A DNA stretch of 64,000 nucleotides from Coleophoma eucalyptorum. Lineage: Eukaryota > Ascomycota > Leotiomycetes > Helotiales > Dermateaceae. The notes under the pieces are model-generated. The model was not told the DNA's origin. It was given only the letters and a program-made list of their open reading frames with translations, and ran no database searches. The stretch covers positions 248,001 through 312,000 of the forward strand of contig JALRME010000003.1 of NCBI GenBank assembly GCA_026120035.1. Direction: 5' to 3'. This document shows, piece by piece, positions 55,835 through 64,000 of this stretch (the stretch's first letter is position 1; each line of letters begins with the position of its first letter). The translations under genes and the position numbers were made by a program.

Positions 55835-57403
55835 CACGAAGATATGAAGGAATGGAATTGGTGGGAGTGAAGCATGCTTGGAACTCAATATTCTGACGAT
55901 GAAGTGTTAGGGTATCTGGACAGTATAAATCAGGAATGAAACATACTGTTTCTTTTGTCGTGAATTTGGCCAACACTTTTGGTCGCAGAAAGCTAAGCTC
56001 GTCATACACATTGCAGTGCTTAAGCCACAAGGGGTCACCACCAAATCTGAACAAGTGACACTTAAGTTTGTATAAAGTAAGATTATATAAATAGCCAGTC
56101 AATCTTGAATCATCATGCTTTTCTAGTGGTTGATGTCAAAACTCTGGTGAGATTGAGCAAGAGACAGGCTATCAATTCTCAAGCCGTGCACTAGAAATCC
56201 CGTCTATCCAATTCCGCATGACTGAGCCATTATCAACACTGTTGAGAAGCTTTTATCATATAAAGAAGGTTCTTATGCCTTCGTATTACAGCTTTATGGT
56301 GATAGTTTCATATGGAGTTCCAAGCCAAGAACGAGCGTTGGCTTATCATAACTCGCCCTTTAAGATACGCAACCTGCAGGGTGGATAATTAGAGTTTCGA
56401 CAAATAACTAGACTATCATTACCATGCCGATTCCGCTACCATTTATCAAGCTTGGATAGTGCTCCACCGTTTTGGAAATGATGCAGGTGGCGAAGGCCTC
56501 TCGCCCAGAGCATGAGTCGAAGCAGTCATTTTGTTATTTACAGGGTTCAAATAACATAGAGAAGTGTTAATTCTGCATGGAATGTTCCAGCCCCTATCAA
56601 TTGACCGCCTTCAAACCCCGCAAATGTAAATTCTCACTTTCAACGCGAGTTTTTGCTCTTTGAAGCAATGAAGTCGCTCGGGGCGCCCGCGACGTTTATA
56701 TCGCTTATTCGCGAACCGATGTCTGATGCACGCTTGGTTTGAGCGAGAATCGTCGCGAGCTGTACCAGAGCCTGCATGCCGCTTTGCTGCATATTAGTCG
56801 GTGGCCAATAGAGCTAGAGATGCTCTAGGAATATCATGAGGAGCTGTTGTTCTTTGCCGCCAACAGAGAGGATGACGCTCTCGTCGACGCGGATCGCGGT
56901 CGTGTGGCATGGAATATAGTAGCCACAAAACGCCCTAACTGGCTGGGTGTCCTATAAAATACCAAGTGTTGTGCAAGCCACAGAGGATTAGGCTTGATGT
57001 GGAGGAGTTTGCTCTGGGGTAACACTACTGTAGTCTCTTGGCGATGTGTGGGGACCCCAATTACCGTGCGGGCACCAGTCAACTCGCTGAAATGCCGCAC
57101 TTTCTTTTGACGGCTCGCAGCTCTACAGCGCTTTATCTATATGCTCTCTAGATCTTGGTTGCACATATTCAAGCCTAAGCGGCCTACTGTGACAAGCTAT
57201 CATAACTACCTAGAGCTTAAACGATCAATGATGCAATCGGTCATATCGACTAATGTATAAAGCTTCATCCTTTCTAACAACTTTCTTCTTCCAGCTTAAA
57301 CATGACTCACTAGATGACTGGTCCCATCTACCTTCTATATATTTGAAATTTACTACAATTAAATACTCTTATCACATAATACCTATATCATCGTACTGCC
57401 ATC
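55835..57403. other. Intergenic, no gene recognised
   Basis: About 1.6 kb between two rightward genes. Open frames near 55632-56102 and 56834-57100 lack motifs. The final 120 bases are an AT/C-rich leader with TATA-like sequence (ctatatatttg, near 57335). Confidence 0.55.
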
Positions 57404-59322
57404 ATGTTCGGCAAGAATGAGGAGCCCGAGATTTCTGAGGTCTTTAGCCAACGACGACCCTCCGTCCTTGATGCTACCAAGAACCAGCGACAGAAGGCTG
57501 TCTCCAACCGTGGACTTACTGGAGCTTCAGCCTTGACTGTTCGCCAGTCCCTTGTCCCGCTTTGTCTTGTCACTTTGTTATTCTTCCTGTGGGGTTTCGC
57601 TTATGGTCTCCTCGATGTTCTCAACGCCAAATTCCAAACTGCACTCAATATTACTGCTGCCAAAGCGTACGTACTTGTTCCTGTATACATCAGGCCTTCT
57701 CAAACTCTTCTTCATATGAGTTTTATCTTTGTACTCAAATTCATGTTCCTCCGAATTTTATTCCTACGTTCGAAGTTCTGTGCGATATTTCAGATTCATA
57801 CTAACCTCATTGTCACGCTTAGAGGTGGTTTACAAGGTGCCTACTTTGGTGCTTATTTCATTGGTCCTTTGACATATTCTGGGTGGATTGTACGGAGGTT
57901 TGGTTATAGGTGGACTTTCATTACTGGACTTTGTATCTACGGAGTTGGTAAGCGAGCTCACGACTTATTGGATCTGGAGGACATCTCCTCCACCTGGACT
58001 TTTTATGACTGATGCCCTTTCAGGTGCCTTGATGTTTTGGCCATCAGCGGTTTACCGTTCTTTCGCAGGCTTTTGTGGTTCCCTATTCATCGTCGGTTCC
58101 GGACTTTCTACTCTAGAGACATCAGGTATGTTTGACAAAGGCTCCCCAACTTTTCGATTTGTTATTTTTTACTGACACTGCAATAATTAGCTAATCCATT
58201 CATTTCGGTGGTTGGCCCTCCACGTCTTTCTGAGTTCCGTCTAGAACTTTCCCAATCTGTTCAAGCCGTTGGATCCGTCATGGCGCCTCTTCTTGCATCT
58301 CGTGTTTTCTTCTCTCATACCGAACCAAATGACATCAGCAACGTCCAATGGACATATCTTGGTATTGCAGCATTTGTTTTCTTGCTCGCGGTTGTATTCT
58401 ACTTTGCCCCAATTCCGGAAGTTACAGACGCAGACATGGCTTTACAAGCCGAACAGTGCTCTGGACTAACTGGGTATGTTTCATGACTTAATAGTGCCTA
58501 CGATAAAGCATTTCAGCTTATAAAATATCTAGATACGTTGATAAGCCAATGAGACAGCAGTACAAATTGATGTTCGGAGTCGCCGCTCAATTTTGTTATG
58601 TTGGGGCTCAGGTTGGTGTAGCAGCAAACTTCATCAAGTATGCCGAGGAATCAGCTGGCCTGACTAGTGCTGCTGCATCCGATCGCTATGCTATTGGCCA
58701 AGGACTTTTTGCAATTGGCCGCTTTGCAGCCGCAGGCCTTATGATGGTCATTAAACCTCGGTTGATCCTCATGTTTTTCATGGTACGTAGAAGTCTTCAA
58801 AAGATGCTTTATCATTGAAGCAGCTGTGGATGAAGGCTAACCCCAACATAAAAGACCATGATTATGATATTCATCGCAGCTGCCATGGGAGTGCATGGAG
58901 AAGGGGGTGTTGCCATGCTCTCCATTGTTCTGTTCTTCGAATCTTGCATCTTCCCGTTGATCTTCACCCTCTCGATTCGCGGTCTTGGTCGACACACAAA
59001 GCGAGGAGCATCTTGGATTGTGGCTTCAGTTTCCGGTGGTGCTCTCTTTCCCTCGCTTACTGGTTTGGTTGCAGACAAAAAGGGTTATCACTTGGGAATG
59101 GGCGTTCCTCTTGCTGGCTTCTTCGTCGCCTTCGCCTACCCCATTTACTTGAACATTTTCTGTGCCAAGGAGCTTGACGGTTTCCGTGAGACCAAAATCG
59201 GTTACGTTGATAGTGATGGAGTCATTGGTGATGCTGATAGGGAGAAGAGAAAGGCAAGCGTTGCTATGCATGAAGAGAAGGGTGTGCATTCTGTGCATTT
59301 AGATATGCCAAAGTATGATTAA
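57404..59322 (+). CDS. MFS sugar transporter, FucP (fucose:H+ symporter) type
   Basis: Plasma-membrane permease of 496 residues. Six exons: 57404-57666, 57823-57947, 58024-58125, 58191-58473, 58533-58782 and 58855-59322. After a charged N-terminus, SLVPLCLVTLLFFLWGFAYGLLDVLN is helix 1 with the family's DxxN-type motif. GGLQGAYFGAYFIGPLTYSG and RRFGYRWTFITGLCIYGVGAL match FucP loop 2-3. GSGLSTLETSANPFISVVGPP is the diagnostic ANP(F/Y) segment. Later helices include MFGVAAQFCYVGAQVGVAANFIKY and FIFTLSIRGLGRHTKRGASW-type sequence. The family carries L-fucose, galactose, glucose and related sugars in bacteria and fungi. The substrate here is not readable. It lies downstream of the monooxygenase on the same strand and is convergent with the Dal5-type transporter. 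Confidence 0.9.
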
Positions 59323-59650
59323 GTAGGCCTTGTAGTTTGGACTCAATACTCATGTATATATTCAGCTTTGGCATTTATTATTTCGGAATAAATTGTTTTT
59401 GATAAAGACTTTGATAGGTGTAGGTACTTTGTACGATTAGCTTCAAATGAATACGGTTTTAAACATATGTTCTATAGCTGGACCGTCAGTAGAACCAGCT
59501 CAGCCTCTTATTGATGCTCAATAACAAACTCACCACACTACACATGCAACCATCTGTTTAGGTGGTTGTCATCATTAATGTTATTCTGTCAAGAATGAAG
59601 ATGCTATCTGACACAATATCGCCCGGTGGCCATCCTTTTAAACGTTGACT
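59323..59650. other. Convergent 3' flanks
   Basis: 328 bases between the stop codons of two convergent transporter genes. AT-rich, with an aataaa-like signal near 59387. No gene. Confidence 0.6.
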
Positions 59651-61387
59651 TCAATACAAATACCTGAAATTTTTATTCTCTCCATCTGTGACATCACCCG
59701 AGACAGCTTCGTCCACACGCCAAGAAACCACCTCAACCTTGTCTCTTCCCTTATTCCTGAAGCCCAATAATAGTCTTAGAACAAGCGCTGCTATAGCAGC
59801 ACAAGCAGCAACAACCAAAATTGTGATTTTGGCCGGGATATATCTGTAATTACCGATCAGTAGCCTCCTTCGCAATGGGTGTCAACACTTACTGCGGAGC
59901 ATCATGAGCTTGAAATGTCTGTGGCCCGATTATGTTTGCAACCGCAAAGCTGGCAGCAATCATGCCATTTGCTGTAATCTGATTTACGATTAGCGATTGT
60001 GATGCATATCGATTCCTGCTCAAACCTTCTTGGTATATCCAGCAATATTAGTGCCAACAAAGCTGTAAACAACTACTAAAATCGGTACAATCTAGGATCG
60101 GTAAGCGCAGAACACCTGAGGTTTGACATGACCTACACAGTTGATCATATAGATGCCTGCTAGCAAACCACCTTGGTTTTTCTTGTCCAAGAATGACATT
60201 AGTCCACCTCCAATGATTACGGGAACGACCAAAGCAAGGATCGATGCCCAGCGTGCATATCCCTTTCCGACCGCATACATGGCAAACATGGTACTCAAGA
60301 TGCTCACAACCCCATTGGGCAGATTTAACAAAGCAGACTGCTTGCTACCGTAGCCAAACCCTCGGATTAGTGTTGCAGAGAAGGTGGTGATGACTCCGCT
60401 AGGCAGAGAGGAGAAGATAGTGATTAGGCAAAGCAACCAGACTTGAGGATCTATCAACGCGGCAAGAATATGACTTGTCTTTGCCACCTTCTTCTGCATA
60501 CCATCATTATTTTCGACCAAACGTGCAAGAACAACTCCTTTCTCTTCTTCAGATAAGAATGTGGCATCCTGTGGCCTGCCAGGGAGGAAGATAACTACTG
60601 CCACTCCAACGAGGATGTTGCATAATCCGACGACCAAGAACATAATTCTCCAGCCTTGAAAGCTCGTACTGGTGACGTGTTGGAATGCAAAAGACAAGAG
60701 ACCTCCGATGATTTGCCCAGCTCCAAGTCCACAATACCAAATACCGTAGCGAGGAGATGCCTCGGTTCGCTGATACCATGTGCTGGTTATGATGACTAGA
60801 GCTGGAGATATGACTGCTTCAAGCATGCCGAGAATAATACGGACAGCTAGCAGGGCACCAAATGAACTGCAGGCCGCTGTACAAGCGACAGTAACTCCCC
60901 ATAAGATGACATTGGCTCCTAGTACCTGTGGTGCAGAGAATTTCTGGAGAAGGAATCCTGCAAACAGTTTGTCAGTTGTTTACGTATAGGGGACAACTCT
61001 AGAGACATAAATGATACTTGATAAGTGAATTATTCAACAAAAAGACATATCTCACCCTGAGGTATCTCTGCAATGGCGTAAGCAATGAAGAAAGCTGTGG
61101 CTAACCACGAAAACTCCTGTCCTTTGAGATGTGCATCCTCGGCCAAGCCCATGACATTTGCATAATTGATCAAAACCTGACACAAGATTAGTTTGGCATT
61201 CCTTAAAAAATATTCCAGATCATACTTTGTCTAGAAACTGAGCCAAATAACAGAGAAACATCAAAGGAACGATTCTGTAGTCAATCCTCCGGACCAACTT
61301 TTTCTCATCTACCTCAAGAGCGACGCCGTTGCAATCCGGCTTTGGAGAAGCGTCGCCATCACCAGTAAGTTTCTCATCATTAGCCAT
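59651..61387 (-). CDS. MFS transporter, Dal5/Tna1-like
   Basis: Permease of 482 residues, six exons: 61387-61226, 61176-61056, 60957-60137, 60091-60026, 59978-59893 and 59843-59651. The joined N-terminus has DYRIVPLMFLCYLAQFLDKV followed by LINYANVMGL, then AYAIAEIPQGFLLQKFS and the loop RIILGMLEAVISPALVIITSTWYQR. The C-terminal half contains the family signature FVGTNIAGYTKK joined to ITANGMIAASFAVANIIGPQTF, nearly diagnostic for allantoate/nicotinate/vitamin-type carriers. A start at 61387 is the first ATG with good length. It is separated by about 880 bases from the divergent FAD monooxygenase. It is not close in sequence to the other Dal5-type transporter at 12.4 kb, so I read them as paralogues, not duplicates. 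Confidence 0.9.
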
Positions 61388-62268
61388 TGAATAAAAGGTT
61401 TGTTCTTCTAGCCAGTTCTTCAAAAGTACGACTTAGGACAGAACACATGCAAGACGAATTTGGCTATCAAGAGTAGAGCTTAAGTCAAATTATGGGTAAA
61501 TAGATGCTGCAAAACAAAACTTGGATAACAAGCCCTCGTATCTTGCAATAGCCATGTATTTCAGAAGCATTGATTTCCAATCAAAAGCAATTTATTCAGG
61601 CGGAAGGGAGCGAACTAGGAGATGCAAAGATACGGTAGGGCTGCGCGGCAATTGCTAACTCGAATCTGGAAATCTTATCGACCGACAAAACTCCTAACCT
61701 ACTCTCTTCAATGCGCGGCCGGCCATCCTGGATATCAATATCAAAGGAGATCATGGGTTGTAGATCCACATAAAAGGCACTCACTATCTAGGACTAATGT
61801 CTTTCGATCACTAAGAGAAAATCAATATCCCAAATAAGATATTTACTTGGCTATTCGATAACAGTAGAAGTGTCTGCTATCTACGCCGCGGACAGCGTAT
61901 AGATCACCGATTGCGACGGGTGCATAATTAGTGTGGCACCCCTGTATTGCAAAAATCCTTATCGCTAGGGCAGTCCGACGCGATGATGATCAAGCTACGA
62001 GATATAGATTGGCAGACTGTTGAAACCGACGGATTGAAGATCTGGTCATGCGAATGATCGTATGTTTGTGATGCTACGGCAGTGAAAAGAATTTGATTTG
62101 GATTTTGTTTTGCCATCAACTGGTGTCGGACTCAAAAGGATTGTGAAGGATAAGACGACAACGCTTCCCAAGCACTCAAGGACTTTCTATTCTCGAAATC
62201 TTTCTCTTGTATTCTTGATATATCTTTAAGGCGTCGATACCTTACGATTGAAATTGAACTCTTTCAAT
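61388..62268. other. Divergent promoter region between Dal5-type MFS and FAD monooxygenase
   Basis: 881 bases serving two divergent genes. Scattered CGG/CCG triplets occur (for example cgcggccggcc near 61713, acgccgcggac near 61882), but no clean paired site stands out. No reading frame with a domain. Confidence 0.55.
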
Positions 62269-63696
62269 ATGCCCAGTGCAACCACCCCAAATACCAAGTC
62301 TCTCAATGTAGCCATCATTGGCTCGGGACTGGGTGGGCTTTCGGCAGCAGTAGCACTTCGACGGCAAGGCCATCAAGTAACCGTATATGAGCGTTATGAC
62401 TTTGCCAATGAAGTCGGGGCCTCTCTCTCTGTAGCCTCCAATGGTTCCCGGTTCCTGGAACAATGGAAAGTCGATATCCCAGCCGTGAAGCCGGTCATCT
62501 TACAGAGATTGATCATGCATGACTGGTCAACAGGAGAAGTGAAAGGCGAGTATCCTCTGGGTGATTATAAAGCAAAGTTTGGAACGGTATGTTGTCTCCG
62601 TCAAATAGAATATCGACCGAGAAATTGATTCAATGCATAGGAATATTTCAACTTTCACAGAATTGATATGCATAATGTCCTCCTTGATACCGTACGAGCA
62701 GAAACAAGCGACGAATTAGGACCGCAGGGAAAAATTTTCGTAAACCACAAAGCTATTGAAGTAGTCCCAGAAAAAGGATTTATCAAATTCGAGAATGGCG
62801 AGACGACGACGGCAGATATTGTTATAGCTGCAGATGGCATCCGAGTAAGTCTTGCAAATGGGTTATTCGGGGCACAAGGACTGACTTACACAGTCACTTA
62901 CGAGAGGGAACATTGGCATTGAACCACAAGTCGAGGGCAGCACATCATGCTGCTATAGATGCATTATCCCTTCAACCAAACTGCACGAACTCGGCCTCTC
63001 GGAATTCGTCACCAATAATGGGATTGAATTCTGGGGTGGATTTGGGATCAACAAAATTGTCATGTCACCTTGCCATGACGGTGAAACGGTATCATGCTAT
63101 TGTTTCTATCCGTAAGCATTCTTCCCCAAGCGAGTGAAAGCACTTGAGGCAAAGAGAATGACTGAATAAATATTAGGACTGCTCACAATGGGCTAAACAA
63201 AGATGGATGGAACATCTCCGCCACACCACAAGAGCTGGCAGACACTTATCCAGATCTAGACCCAAGAGTTGTGAAACTGTTCCTGAATGCCAACGATATT
63301 AAGATGTGGCGACTTTACATCCACCAACCGTATCCATACTGGACAAAGGGCAGAGTCGCATTACTAGGCGACGCAGCACATCCCATGCTACCAGACCAAA
63401 GCCAAGGATATTGCATGGCTCTGGAAGACGCCGGCGCACTAGGGCACATCTTTAGCGAAGAATTCGAGGATATTTGGGGAGTTGATTTATCTAAGGGGTT
63501 AAGGCTATATGAGCGGGTGAGAAAGGATAGAGCAAGTCGTATCCAGGCGGCGAGTGCAAGAGCGAGGACGGATCTAAGTGAACGAATTGGCTGGAGTAGC
63601 TCAAGTGATAAGCCTGGGAAGTTGACTATTGAAGAGGTTTGTGAATATAATATTTTGGATCATATTAGGGAGCTGGTGAAGGAGGGTGTGGCGTAA
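62269..63696 (+). CDS. FAD-dependent monooxygenase, salicylate-hydroxylase type
   Basis: Group A flavoprotein of 419 residues that hydroxylates aromatic or related rings using NAD(P)H. Exons: 62269-62586, 62641-62844, 62894-63111 and 63177-63696. N-terminal Rossmann motif VAIIGSGLGGLSAAVALRRQGHQVTVYER (GxGxxG...E) binds FAD. EYFNFHRIDMHNVLLDTVR and TTADIVIAADGIR (DG motif) follow. The splice then gives SLTRGNIGIEPQVEG. The third signature is KGRVALLGDAAHPMLPDQSQGYCMALEDAGALG (GDAAHP), which contacts the FAD ribityl chain. All three group A fingerprints are intact. There is no signal peptide, so the enzyme should be cytosolic. Divergent from the Dal5-type transporter, which may import its substrate; that pairing is inference. 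Confidence 0.93.
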
Positions 63697-64000
63697 TCTC
63701 CTCTCGGAAACAACTAGAAATAAACTTAAGTTAGGCTTTTCCTACTAGAGGACTTCCACAATTGGAAAGAGGATTCAATGTTCAAGGTCGTCGCGGAGGG
63801 AGTGAAGACCATTCTCTTACTCATTGGTATCGTGTTCTTCGAAAGCCGGAGGATTTACTTTCCCTGCTCGCTTGAGTTTGTACATCAAAAGAAGAGATGT
63901 GTATTTGTACCTATGTATACAGCGAAAGCCTTCTGGTAATTCGACATTCCTGATAATTTTACAGTTTTGAATATTGGGCACTTAGCCCTAATTCTTCCAA
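63697..64000. other. 3' flank of the FAD monooxygenase
   Basis: 304 bases to the right edge; no gene or RNA seen. Confidence 0.6.

Noticed and set aside
56834..57100. 88-codon - strand frame that could be a mobile-element scrap
   Set aside because: No transposase or integrase motif and no terminal repeats seen.

Overview
The window is nuclear DNA of a filamentous ascomycete (Pezizomycotina). The evidence is short 47-150 nt GT-AG introns with CTAAC/CTGAT-type branch points, two Zn2Cys6 regulators, a KOG1/Raptor gene, a Tea1-type kelch cell-end protein, an Hrr25-type casein kinase with a 12-nt first coding exon, and an intron-bearing tRNA-Lys. Class Leotiomycetes is plausible but is my inference only. 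I rebuilt gene models by joining exons at consensus splice sites. Every complete model closes in frame, and several extend well beyond the longest uninterrupted reading frame.

Layout. 0-11 kb: a Zn2Cys6 regulator cut by the left edge, a GST-like protein, a small basic protein, a secreted two-domain expansin-like protein, a NAPE-PLD-type metallo-beta-lactamase-fold hydrolase and a membrane protein of unknown function. 10.4-16.4 kb: a possible metabolic trio, with an SDR oxidoreductase and an MFS transporter divergent from each other, and the MFS convergent with a Zn2Cys6 regulator. 17-35 kb: housekeeping and growth-control genes, namely Raptor (TORC1), the kelch/coiled-coil polarity protein and casein kinase I. 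The last two are separated by 4.3 kb of repeat-rich non-coding DNA. 37-50 kb: a GH64 beta-1,3-glucanase with a spliced-on hydrophobic tail, an HSL-type hydrolase, a sedolisin protease, the ribosome-biogenesis factor IPI3, a large disordered protein and a tRNA-Lys(CTT).

52.8-63.7 kb is the most cluster-like part: an alpha/beta-fold hydrolase, a class C flavin monooxygenase, an FucP-type transporter, a Dal5-type transporter and an FAD aromatic-hydroxylase-type monooxygenase. Two of the gene pairs are divergent. This looks like uptake plus hydrolysis plus oxygenation of a small organic substrate. That role is inferred from family membership and adjacency; no substrate can be read from the sequence.

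I found no transposon, CRISPR array, rRNA or viral remnant. The points that most deserve a second look are the GH64 tail that intron retention would remove, the 52.8-63.7 kb catabolic-type cluster, the hydrolase with His at the nucleophile position, the tRNA-Lys whose anticodon stem carries a T-T mismatch while its intron holds a perfect complement, and an 11-nt microexon.
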